Positions 48,201 to 57,904 of a DNA stretch of 64,000 nt are shown here, one piece after another. A program made the position numbers and the translations under genes. The notes under the pieces are model-generated. The model saw only the letters and a list, made by a program, of their open reading frames with translations, was not told the origin of the DNA and did no database searches. Origin of the DNA: Oikopleura dioica (Eukaryota > Chordata > Appendicularia > Copelata > Oikopleuridae); the NCBI GenBank assembly GCA_907165135.1, contig OU015568.1:6642501-6706500 (forward strand), read 5' to 3'. Numbering within the stretch: the first letter of the stretch is position 1; each line of letters starts with the position of its first letter.

Positions 48201-51200
48201 TATTTAATTTTGAGAAAGATGACAAATGATCTCGCTGTCATGTGTTTTGCAACATTGAAGTATCTGACCTACTACTTGCAAAATTATTTTTAACTTCATT
48301 TTCCAAGTATTCGTCAAGTTCTATCACTAGAACTGAGAGGACAGGCGACTAGGAGGTCCACTTGAAAATGACTTTCTTTTTTTAGTGATGCGTTCAGATA
48401 TTACCTGGGTAGATTCCTAACCCTAACCCTCCCCGGTAGAAACGAAGGGCTATTTTTAACAGAAAAATTAGGATGCTTCCATTCTGACGGATTTTTGCTT
48501 CCTCCTTCGTAGATGTAAAATAGGGGGTCCCCTAGTTCATCCTTGACTTTTAACGTTTGATACCCTAGTTCATCCCGCCCACGCAGTCTTTCTTCTCTTC
48601 AACAATCTCGAAAAAAGCGCACAAACCAGCTAAAAGACTGCATGGGCGGGATGAACTAGGGTACCACACGTTAAAAGTCAAGGATGAACTAGGGGACCCC
48701 CTATTTTTTATTTTTGGCGTTATGAGAGTTTCTAGAACAAATTTGTTTACTTAAAAAAAATAAAAATTTTATTTTTACTGATAAAATAAAAGGGGATTGT
48801 AAAAAGAAAAATTTTTAATTCTTAAAATAAACAAATTTGTTCTAGAAACTTTGGTAAAAATTCGTTAAAATGGCTACTTTTTGAAGAATAATAAATCGTG
48901 GATTTTCAAGTCATCTTCTACGCAATCAAAAACCGATCGATCGCGCTGAACAACTTCCCCTTATCGTAACGTATTTCTAAACCAAAAAGATAGAGAAACT
49001 CTCGAAGATCAAAAATTCGAGCTTGAAGAACAGCTCAACCGCATGCAACGCGATTTGCAGCTCAGGTAACAAAAGCTATCTGACCAAAGGAGCAAAGTTC
49101 GTTTTAGACATACGCTGGTTCACGATGGGCTGGAGGGTGCTGCGCCGGATGAAATTGCTTCGCGTTTTAGTAAGTTGCGGGAGGGAATGAGAATTTCACA
49201 AAATTAAGAGGGAGGGGCTTCAGCTTAGAGGGTTTTTAAAGGTCAAGGCTTGACAACCTGTTTGGTAAACCTGAGTCAGGGTTCTAAAGAGTTTCAATGA
49301 AAAGCCTAGTAGCGGCTTTTTAAAAATCGAAGCCGCGAAGCGGCTTCGCAACATGATTATTTGAATCTATCTTCAAATACCGGCGAAGCCGCTTTGCGGC
49401 TTCGATTTAAAAAAAAGCCGCTACGCGGCTTTTCATTTAAGCCTTCGGAACCCTGATTCAGGCTATTTTAGCAACCCTAGGGCCTAGGCTTAGCAAAGAT
49501 CTTTTAGTCCTCCAGGGGCCAAAAAGCTTAGTGAACAGCTAAAAATTAAAATTCAACAAACAAGTAGATTTGCTATGCACGTCGTCAGCTCTGCTTCACG
49601 AAAGACCACAGATGGCATATCTCATCCCCTACGCGTCGTGTTTTTGTTTTCCTTAAAAATTTTTTCATAAAAATTCAAATTTTCTGCCAGTACTTTTCAG
49701 ACAGCAATTCAACAGTACTTTTCGCCCGGTCAGCAAATCACCTTTTTGAACTTTTTGCGTTGTCGGATGTTTATTTACCCGCGCTTTTGGGTGTCACCAG
49801 CTAAAAGCAGCTTTCCTCTAAAACGCGTGGCTACGGTAACACCGCTTTCGCGAATTTCTCGACAAATGAACTGGCTTTTGACTTTCTCGATGGGCTTACA
49901 CGTTGCTCTAAATACTCCTTGTCAAGCGAATAATTTGCTATTTTCTTCCACCTGCGACGCCTGAAAACGTTTTTTCACACAACTATTCAACTCTTAGTGG
50001 TTATGCGCGAAAAGTACAAGACAAGTTTGGCAGCAAACGAGAAGCTAAAAGAAAAACTGCGGGAAGTTTCGGACTCGATAACACGCGGAGAAGGGCAGAA
50101 AAACAACCTGCTTAATGAGCTAAAGCGGTAATTATTATTTTGACGATCATATTTACGCGTAATACTCAAATTCGAGAGAAATTAATTTTGAGTTCTGACA
50201 TGATCTTCTAGACTCAAAAACCTGAGTCAGGGTCTGAAAGAGCTTGAATGGAAAGCCGCGCAGCGGCTTTTTCGAAATCGTAGCCGCGAAGCGGCTTCGC
50301 CAGAATAAAAATTAGAAATTAATATTAATTTTGTTTATTAATTATTAAATTAATTATTATTAATTAATTAAAATCTAGAATTATTTTTGTAATACTATAT
50401 TTATAATATATATAATATATTTTTTATCAATTAAATTTTTTGTAATTAATAATTAATAATAATTTTCTTAATATTAATATTTCTTTCTAACTTTTATTCT
50501 GGCGAAGCCGCAAAGGCTTTTTTTTCAAAAAAGCCGCTACGCGGCTTTTCATTCAAGTTCTTTCAGTTTCCCCTGACTCAGGTTTTGAACAAAGGTTGCC
50601 GACTCTGCCAGCGGTATTGCCGCTCATAAACACCTTGTTTTAGATAGTATAGTAGCGGTAGTAGTATTGTTATATAATTTTTTGCAGCGGTTTATCTTTC
50701 GAACTAATCGTGACGTTGTGTTTGTAACATTTTTCAAAATTGTTAGAAAGTCATTTTCAAAATATCGCTCATTCAAATGCTTTCAATGTTCTCGTGGTGA
50801 ATTTTTGAAATTCGTGAACACGCAACAGCAATTTTTAAATCAATCTTGCTCAGTAAATGCCTTCAAATCGTTGCTGGAAGCTGAAGGTCAATCTTGGATC
50901 AAAACGAAAATGATTCATATTCATTCAAATAGATTTCAATCCACTTTTCTAGTGCTTCGGATCAGTCAGACAAACATCTTGAAGAGCTCAACCGGATGTC
51001 AAGAAGGGTAAGTACTACTTACTAAGTAGTTAAGACCTAGGGTAGTAAGGGGAGTGGTACCCCCAGTTGAAGCCCCCAAGTTGAAAATTAGTCCCCCCCC
51101 CCGTCTGGGGGTCCTCCTAGAAGTTGCCTACCTTAGGTTCCTAAAAGACGGTTCCCCTCAAGGTACTTACAGTAATGATTACATACAGTTGAACATGATC

Positions 51201-54200
51201 CGAACCGAACTCGTCTATCTTCCCGAAAAAGTGACTCGCAATAAACACGAGCTGGTAAAAAAAATGTTTTCAAATTCAATCAAATCGGAGAAAAGAATAA
51301 AAGTTTCGAAATTTCCTTTTAGCCAAACCCAAAATATCTAAACGCATAATCCCTAGACACCGAAAATTCATCATCGCCTGTTACACCATCCATACATCAA
51401 CAGTAGTCCTTAGTCGTAGTCGTGTTTTGGATAAATCGGAAGCGATAAAAAGCTGTTCTGAATTTTTGGCACGTTTAAAACGCACGGATTATTATTTCAA
51501 TGCCTGAATTCTGACTACAGGAGCATGAAGAGTAACAAAGTTTTCTAGCTAAAAGACCAGAAGAAACTGGAAGACCTGTGCAAAGAGCAAGAGAGGATCA
51601 TTTCAAAGCTAGAAGAATTATTTGCCAAAACGAGGGTCAACGTTGATACCAGTAAGTCCTTTTTTCAACCCATTTTTGATGTCATTTTTGTCTCAAAGAC
51701 AAATTAAACTTAATGCTAAACTTGGTACCCCGGAAGTATAGTTACCCGTGTTTTGGGTACTTAGCAATGGTGTATGTTTCTAATTATCGACACAGAAAAG
51801 AAGGTGCCCCGCTGGCTCTTATCACCGTCGCTCGGCTGGAGACCCAAGTCAACAAAGAAAATAATTAAACTTTCTAATACAGACGTTTTATCTCTGCCTG
51901 GGCAGGCTTATCGGACGAATGGGGTGATAAGGACGAGGGTAACCGTGGACAGATGGTTTCAAAATATTAGGAGGACTTTAAGGATCTTCCAATAATTTGA
52001 AGGGGAGAAAATGGGCGAAGAAAGATCAGGGAATTAAGGGTCTACCCCCTCGTAATTAAAAAGTCTTCATAAAAAATCCATTTTTTGATAAGAATCTTGA
52101 TCAATTTCTGTTTCTAGGATGGAAAGACGACGTGGACCGGCTGATGCACGCGACCAAAACCAGGAAATGTTCAAATACCGTTCTAGGGATGTATTACCGT
52201 CAATTCGAATTCCAAGGAATTCGACTAAAAATGTCCTTTTCTAGCCGAAATCTTATGTGAAACGCTCTATTATTCCGATAGCTGATGACTTGTTCGAGTT
52301 TTACCTTACCGCATCATCAAATTAGATCGAGTTTTTTTGAGAACAAAGTCAAGAGAAAAGTACACTCCTGGGAACTACGCTTTGCCGCAATATTCTGCTG
52401 TCCCTGGACTCGCTCCGCCCAATTCAAAAGCTCTTCCTGGCTATCACATGCAAGAGGAAATCGAGGCACGTATTTTCAAGCGCTCCTTGAAATGAGCAGC
52501 TTTAGAACAGTTTTCCTGGTAGAAACAAAAATACCGTCGAGTTGAACAAAAAATCATAAACGCTTCTCTGCGGTCGCGGGCACTCAACACGGGGAAATCA
52601 TTTTCGGGGAATTAGAAGAGTCTCTAAACGCGAAACTGTTGCCGTTCTTTTTTTCGATCCACTTAATTCTTCCCCACTAATTATTTACCAATTGACCCTC
52701 TTGAGACGTCAACAGAGGTCAAGAACCTTCGAAATTTCAGGGGCAAGTTTTTGCGTCAATCACGGGTCTGCTTCGTCAACCTGTGTAAAAAACCTGAGTC
52801 AGGGTTCTGAAAAGCCTTAATGAAAAGCCGCGTAGCGGCTTTTTTTTTCAAACGAAGCCGCATAGCGGCTTCGCAATATCACCAGTTCATACGCGGCTTT
52901 TCATTTAAGCTCTTCAGAACCCTGACTCAGGTTTTCTACACAGGTTGCCGAGCCCAACTAACGGGCCCATCGTAACTTTATTAAGGACCCCCCCGTCAGT
53001 TTTTTCCTTCGAAAAATGGAAATTGAAAATGGAAAATTGATTTTTCGAAAAAAGCTGAAGGGGGGGGGGTCCTTAACTAGCAAAACAATAAATAGCTTTG
53101 AATTTGAGCTCGTAACAAAAAAGGGTCACTTCCAGACCCGAACCGCTGAGGCCTGAATTTCTAATACCGTAAAAGCCCCCATCGCTATTATTCTACACAC
53201 AGTGCGCTGCACACTAACTAACTAGCGTTATCTTCACTAATTGTGGGAAGCGTCTCCCTTAAACCGACCGTGGTATTTACTCAACGTGGGTCCGGGATGC
53301 ATGATGAGGAAATTTTCGGCATCTCTAAATAACCGCTCGTTTTCATGTAGACGGAGAGGATGAGAACGGCGATGCTCGAACGACAGATCAACGAAATGGC
53401 GAGGGAACACGCGAGGGAAAAGCAGGATCTTGTCAACAGAATTGAGGAAATCAGGTAAATGAAAAAAAATCTTACCCAGCAACTTTTGCATAAAAAAATG
53501 AAGGATCAATCAGCTTGAAATTCCAAAGCATGAAATAAGCTTGCCAGTTGAAGGGTCTGTCAAAAACAAATTCTTGGTACTCACATGAACAATTTCGAAA
53601 GTTAGACATTTTTTGCACAACAGGACAATATCTTTGTATAGGCGGACAAGTTATCGAGAGAAACAAAAATTTCAAGTGGCGAATTTGACATTTTAGCAAG
53701 GGGCGAACTTGGCCTCAATTTTGACTCAAAATTTCAAAATCAAGTTATTAACCCATTTTGTTCGAAGATAAAATTAAACCAAGGGCATATTTCGGCCAAT
53801 TTTGGGCCATTTTCGGCCATTTTTCGGCTATTTTCGGCCATTTTTCGATCATTTTTGCCTTTTTTCCAACCTTATCCGAATCCGTTTGTCTACATTTAAC
53901 TCTGAAACAAGGAACGCCTTAGTTGCTTTTGATAACTTTTCAATTGCCCAACAAAGAACACTTAATTGAAAATATAGCTATGGTACTATCATCTTGGTAC
54001 TACCAAGAAATTGATCAACGAAAACGTTTGCCTGTCATATGCCAAGACAAACGGGTTTAGTTCAAGTGCTCCCACTTTTTCCCCGCAGGTGATTGTCGTT
54101 GACGCTTTTTTGCCCCTTGAAAATTGCTTGGTAGTACCAAGTTACATAAAACCCCCGCTCAGCAATACATCGGCAGCAAACGGTTTAATTTGTGTTTTCG

Positions 54201-54597
54201 GAAATAAACTGTGTTTCCGGCCACGTGGAAGTTCAGAGGTTGAATTTGTTCTGAATCCAGAACCGGGCAAATTTCGCGTTTATTCTAAACGCCGTTTACA
54301 ACAAATACGGATTATCATCGTGGCCAGGAGCGGCGACCTTCGGCTACACATGGGTCAGGCGCAAAAGTCCGGTCAGAATGGGTTATTTTATCACAAATTG
54401 TATTTTCCTCTTAGCCTTTTAAATCTCTGCTTTTTAGAACCGGCTACGCACCACCTCGAGTTCCTTCAAGATTCCCAGAAATTGGCGGAAACGGACCAGC
54501 TGGCGACACACGATCGAAGCCTGGGCTCGGCAACCTGTGTAGAAAACCTGAGTCAGGGTCTGAAAGATCTTTAATGAAAAGCCCTTTCAGATCCTGA
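39210..54597 (+). CDS. CCDC33: C2-domain, coiled-coil protein resembling CCDC33
   Basis: Exons with matching phases: 39210..39315, 39393..39448, 39514..39550, 39841..40145, 40192..40230, 40259..40327, 40365..40397, 40461..40518, 40685..40754, 41522..41702, 41755..41875, 42101..42153, 42401..42490 and 46859..46912. Further exons are 47554..47708, 48990..49065, 49108..49169, 49998..50127, 50953..51007, 51189..51254, 51549..51651, 51801..~51856, 52118..52163, 53351..53454 and 54438..54597. The middle is a C2 domain (VLVHGASNL, LPVYVKLA, ITAILSIIDYDSKAVL, QQYHLELVDK) that resembles human CCDC33. The second half is coiled coil (LEEQLNRMQRDLQLR, LARAYEEQ, VARLETQV). Phase breaks before 47554, 48990 and 52118 mean exons are missing or misplaced. 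Four or more introns have GA donors. The stop lies inside a MITE. Role inferred as centrosome/cilium or sperm; not shown by the sequence. Confidence 0.6.
39638..39823. repeat. GC-foldback MITE in intron
   Basis: CTCGGCGACCTGTGTAGAAA ... TTTTTACACAGGCTGACGAG, with one GAAGCCGCTTTGCGGCTTCG hairpin left. Asymmetric: part of the left half is deleted. Confidence 0.85.
40879..41022. repeat. GC-foldback MITE, reduced copy in intron
   Basis: The left arm has GTAGAAAACCTGA repeated in tandem; the right arm is CCCTGACTCAGGTCTTCTACACAGG. GCCGC hairpins are absent. Confidence 0.8.
41895..42063. repeat. GC-foldback MITE in intron
   Basis: GGGCTCAGCAACTTGTGTAG / CACACAGGTTGCCGAGCCC arms, AAAAGCCGCG...CGCGACTTTT inner arms. 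Confidence 0.85.
42174..42366. repeat. GC-foldback MITE close to a GA splice donor
   Basis: AGCTCGGCAGCCTGTGTGGAA at left, about 20 bp after the inferred GA donor at 42154, and GACTCAGGTCTTCTACTCAGG at right. Hairpins AAAAGCCGCTTAGCGGCTTTT and GAAGCCGCGAAGCGGCTTCG are present. Confidence 0.85.
42855..43153. repeat. GC-foldback MITE, composite copy
   Basis: An inner pair (CCTGACTCAGGTTTTCCACACAAG) sits inside an outer pair (CAAGCCTGAGTCAGG / CCTGACTCAGGCTTGC), as if one copy had inserted in or recombined with another. Confidence 0.75.
43699..43879. repeat. GC-foldback MITE, damaged copy
   Basis: The left arm CTCGGCAACCTGTGTAGAAA is intact; the right arm is missing beyond the GCCGCTTCGCGGC hairpin. 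Confidence 0.8.
44405..44561. repeat. GC-foldback MITE copy
   Basis: GGCTCGGCAACCTGTGTAGA ... CCCTGACTCAGGTTTTCCACACAGG with one AAAAGCCGCG...CGCGGCTTTT pair. Confidence 0.85.
45241..45298. repeat. Small TTAA-bounded foldback
   Basis: TTAAGGGTGTCAACAAC pairs with GTTGTTGACACCCTTAA. Ends in TTAA, the target of piggyBac-type transposons. A second TTAAGGGAACCCCCC motif abuts it on the right. Confidence 0.65.
45715..45931. repeat. GC-foldback MITE copy
   Basis: GAGCTCGGCGACCTGTGTTC ... TTTGACACAGGTTCCCTAGC; AAAAGCCGCGCAGCGGC and GCCGCTACGCGGCTTTT hairpins near the ends. Confidence 0.85.
46438..46727. repeat. Three tandem foldback units around CATCTGATTGGTCGA
   Basis: Each unit of about 95 bp starts TTCNATAACGA and contains CATCTGATTGGT(CGA), followed by its complement ACCAATCAGAT and GGATGNAAAAA. 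The whole array also folds on itself because the last unit ends TCGTTATTGAA. Confidence 0.8.
47283..47452. repeat. GC-foldback MITE, reduced copy
   Basis: GGGCTCGGTAACCTGTGTTG ... AACACAGGTTTTTGACCC; a single GCGGCTTCG and GCCGCGC remnant in the middle. Confidence 0.8.
48521..48703. repeat. Foldback element with ~70-bp inverted repeats
   Basis: TAGGGGGTCCCCTAGTTCAT on the left is matched by ATGAACTAGGGGACCCCCTA on the right, and pairing continues inward through CTTGACTTTTAACG and GGATGAACTAGGGTA. About 40 bp of loop. Confidence 0.85.
48728..48850. repeat. AT-rich foldback next to the preceding element
   Basis: AGTTTCTAGAACAAATTTG and its complement CAAATTTGTTCTAGAAACT bound a 75-bp A/T-rich centre. 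Confidence 0.75.
49244..49490. repeat. GC-foldback MITE in intron
   Basis: AACCTGAGTCAGGGTTC ... GAACCCTGATTCAGG; hairpins GAAGCCGCGAAGCGGCTTCG and GAAGCCGCTTTGCGGCTTCG both kept. Confidence 0.85.
50207..50608. repeat. GC-foldback MITE with a ~170-bp AT-rich palindromic core
   Basis: The usual arms and AAAGCCGCGCAGCGGCTTT hairpins flank a centre made almost only of A and T (TTAATTATTAAATTAATTATT), itself bounded by CGCCAGAATAAAA / TTTTATTCTGGCG. Confidence 0.85.
52763..52957. repeat. GC-foldback MITE in intron
   Basis: TTCGTCAACCTGTGTAAAAA ... TTTTCTACACAGGTTGCCGA with AAAAGCCGCGTAGCGGCTTTT and GAAGCCGCATAGCGGCTTCG on the left half only. Confidence 0.85.
52981..53076. repeat. TTAA-bounded foldback with C-tract termini
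   Basis: TTAAGGACCCCCCC at left and GGGGGGGGGTCCTTAA at right, with TTTTTTCCTTCGAAAAAT pairing to ATTTTTCGAAAAAAGC inside. Confidence 0.75.
53790..53856. repeat. Degenerate TTTTCGGCCA tandem repeat
   Basis: Five to six imperfect decamers in a row, within an intron. Confidence 0.6.
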
Positions 54598-54629
54598 CTC
54601 AGGTTTTTTACACAGGTTGCCGAGCCCAG
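54522..54629. repeat. GC-foldback MITE, minimal copy overlapping the last CCDC33-like exon
   Basis: The cleanest ends of the family: CTGGGCTCGGCAACCTGTGT and CACAGGTTGCCGAGCCCAG, joined by GTCTGAAAGATC...CTTTCAGATC with almost no centre. Confidence 0.9.
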
Positions 54630-55481
54630 ATCCAAGCCTTTTGATCTGGGAGACCCTTATGGAAGACGATATTGAATGACCCCCCTCCCTTAAATTTCGA
54701 CTGTGTATTTCAAAACTTTTTCTCTGAAATTATTGCCTTTCTCTGAACTTTTCGAAATAAAAAAAATCTGATGAGACTTCAAGTGTAGTTGACCTTATTT
54801 CTAGGATCCCAACTTGTTTTGGTGATAATTTATAATAATTTGTCTAATGCAAAACTAATGATAAGGAGGGCTCATTTCTGTGAAAAAGTGGTAGTAAGTT
54901 CCAATGGTAGTGGCTCTAGTTCACGATCACATGATTGGAGAGTGCGATTAGCCTCCGTGTACATCCGGGATCATCCTTGTTGATAATCGCGCGTCGTCCA
55001 CCCTGAGCTGTCTTGTTTTCGCTGATGAGCGCAGCAGTCTCATAATAGCCAACCCTAACCGTCACAACAAATTGCCAAGGTCACCGAAGCCACTCCACTC
55101 TCCCCGTCAGCCCAACTTTCTAAAAGCAAATAATCATCATTGAAAAGAAGAACAAAAAAAGCAATCAGCCAACTTCCGACTTTGCCCTTATTACCGCTTC
55201 GAACTTTTTTCAAAAGTTTTTTTCAAAGAAAAAAAATGTTTTTCGAAATCTCAAAATTTCAAATTTCAACTATTTATTTGAAACATTCGGTAATTGTTTC
55301 TGGTGTTTACTAGAGCACAGCTTAGCTTATAATTCTTCAAGCGACACGTTTTACGCTGGTCATTGCCTTGGAGTCAAATATTTAGTGACAAAAGAAAAGC
55401 ATTCTCTAAAAACAATTTATTCTAACTGACCGGTATCTCACAGCTGTCTCAGCTTTTTTTAGAATCGTAGCTCTTAGATTT

Positions 55482-55581
55482 TGGCTCAAAAACCTGTGTA
55501 GAAAACCTGAGTCAGGATCTGAAAGAAATAACAAGCATCATTTAGACCCTGACTCAGGTTTTCGACACAGATTTTTGAGCT
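55482..55581. repeat. GC-foldback MITE, minimal copy
   Basis: GGCTCAAAAACCTGTGTAGA ... TTTTCGACACAGATTTTTGAGC; central GCCGC hairpins lost. Confidence 0.8.
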
Positions 55582-55872
55582 AGTTATTTATAAAAAAATA
55601 CAGTAATTCAATTTTTCTTTACTGTCAAAAAATTTCCTCGAAAAAAATGTATTTTTGTTTGAATAAAACACTTGATCCTTGAATCGCTTCTTTCATCATC
55701 TTTATTGCCATAATTATTCAATTATTTATAATTGAAATAATGGCATTTTGATTTTGCTGTCAAAGCGAAAAAGTAGGCGCGTCGCCACGAAAAATCATTC
55801 GGGTGCACCAGCGCACAGATCGTGATTACGAAGTACGAGCGCCACCATTTTCCCGCACGAGCGCGCGTTCCG

Positions 55873-55882
55873 TTATATATAA
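55873..55882 (+). promoter_or_regulatory. TATA box of the following gene
   Basis: TTATATATAA lies 37 bp before the ATG at 55919, with a GC-rich stretch upstream. The resulting 5' UTR would be only about 10-15 nt, and no splice acceptor lies before this ATG, so transcription rather than trans-splicing probably sets the 5' end. Confidence 0.6.
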
Positions 55883-55918
55883 GAAACTAGACGGGGAGGG
55901 AGACGATAAACCCGCTCG

Positions 55919-57618
55919 ATGATGAGTTTTTTTACTAAATTTGTTACGCTCGCTTCACTCGCCGCAGCATCTGTTCCTGCAAAGGTACTAAAGAGAATTG
56001 AACCGATGAATTGAAAATTTCAAGAATCAGAATTTCTGAAAACTACGACTAAAGAGAAAATAACAAGCCTAGAAAAAGGTCCTATTTGTTGACTTAGGAT
56101 AAGAAAAATGAATAAATTTTTCTGATTAGGATTCAATAAGGGTCTTTATTTCATAGTAAAAGGTTAATAAGGGTCTGAATTTGAAGGTTACGATATAAAA
56201 AAGAGCGATTTTATTAGATAATTTATTAAATTTTACGCTATAAAATTCATTTTTTATGAAAAAATTGGGAAACACGAGCGTTTTTTTTAATTTTTCATCA
56301 TGTTTTTCAGGTTTCAGATCTGGAAGAATGCGTAGCTGGTGGCCAGTCAAACACCTGCCACGACCTGAGCGATAAATGGTCGAAAACCAACAGTTGGACC
56401 TGCAGAGCTTGCTTCAACATTCGCGTCCACTACAACATGCGTTCGATTTCCAGACAATGGGCGAACAACTTCAATGCTCGAAGAAGCTCAGTCGTCATCG
56501 CTCTCACCTCCAGAGTTTCATTTGACAAAGTTGCAGCACCAATCGATGGTCGGGCCGAATCCATCATCGAACTCGGCTACGACGCGGACGGAAACTACCT
56601 CTTCAGACTGGAGTTCCAGAATTCCTTCAACCCAGGAAACGACGAAGTCGACTTCAATATAGGTTAGTTAGAGAATCTCTCATTTCTCAAATCAACACTC
56701 TCCTTTTTCCGAATTTTCCCACGCCCTCGAAATTGGAAATCCCCGCCCGTGGAGAGGAATATTGAGAGTCTACCGGAAATCGCTTCTCGTAGCAGCATTA
56801 GTACAGATTTTCAAAATCAAAAACACAGTCTGTAGGGATGGGAAAATACAGTTGTAAAAGCACTTCAAAACTTACTTTTTTCGTTAAGAATATCAAGAGC
56901 GAGAGGGAAGTGCCTCCGTGGCCTACATCTGGTCCTGCGATTGTCGAGATTCTGCTGCTAGAGAAATCGAAGAAACCACCACTATCTCTTCCACAACTTC
57001 GCCAACGACCACTACTACGCCGACCACAACTTCGATTACGACTACGACCACAAGTTTGTCGACTAAATCAAAGAACGAAGATGGAATCCCATGCTCCGAT
57101 ATCTACCAGGTCTTCCCAGATAGTGCTGATGTCTCAGGAGAGGTTCAAAAAAGAGAGCATTTTTTAAGGAAGATTATATTTAAAAAAACCTCGACTCAGG
57201 AAGCTGGAATTGCGAAAACAACACCGACGAGCTGCGCCGATGGCGGTGCAACTTCGTCTGCGACGACCTCTACAACACTAAGGCCACTACAGTTTGTATT
57301 AAAAACCATAAAATGCTCGAAGAGGGCGATGACGTATTTGTCTGGACTGACATTAGACGCGGTAGATTTGACTGCAATTCTTGCTCAGTCCCCGCCGCGT
57401 ATGAGCAATTTACTATTAACCCGCTCGAGGACGGCAGTGTGCCCGAACTCGTGTGCTCTTTGAACACGGAAAAGAATAGCCACATTAGAACTTGTAAACT
57501 TAACTGCCCCGCCGGCATGACATCAAAGCACGAGCTAAAATGCAGAAATAACGGAGGATGGCGAATGTCGCGTGGTGGCGCAAAAAGCCGCGTCAGCAGG
57601 ACTCTCTTCTGCAAATGA
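55919..57618 (+). CDS. Secreted protein with two Cys-rich regions joined by a Thr-rich linker
   Basis: Exons 55919..55984, 56311..56662, 56898..57137 and 57200..57618 give 358 codons plus TGA. The N-terminus (MMSFFTKFVTLASLAAASV) is a signal peptide. Residues ~23-140 contain six Cys, with paired CRAC and CDCR patterns. A Thr/Ser-rich linker follows (~165-195). The C-terminal part has about a dozen Cys and ends CPAGMTSKHELKC...GGW...C, reminiscent of a sushi module but not certain. The last intron fits only as GA-AG (57138..57199). AATAAA lies near 57699. An appendicularian house protein is possible, but nothing in the sequence proves it. Confidence 0.75.
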
Positions 57619-57904
57619 GGAGCCAACTGGACGACGACACACTTAGAAGAACACCGCTTCAATTTCAATTTTGTACACATTCATACTTTCAACCCTGTAA
57701 ATAAATCTTTCAAATAATCTTTTCAAATAGTCGTTTTTCTTTTTGAGTTCATATGTAAAGATCAAATGCATTAATGACGCCTGAAATGAGTAAATATTAC
57801 GGTGGAAACTCCAGATTTCCCTAGGAAAGGTTTCCTACGTTTAGTGCTCCTCAAACTTCAATTCTATATAATCTGCTGGTTTTGACCATCTTTTTCAAAA
57901 AAGT

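Larger units (their letters stand above)
54598..55918. other. Intergenic stretch with one minimal foldback element
   Basis: No coding exon was recognised. AT-rich, with a short GC-richer part at 55770-55910 that leads into the TATA box of the next gene. Confidence 0.45.
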
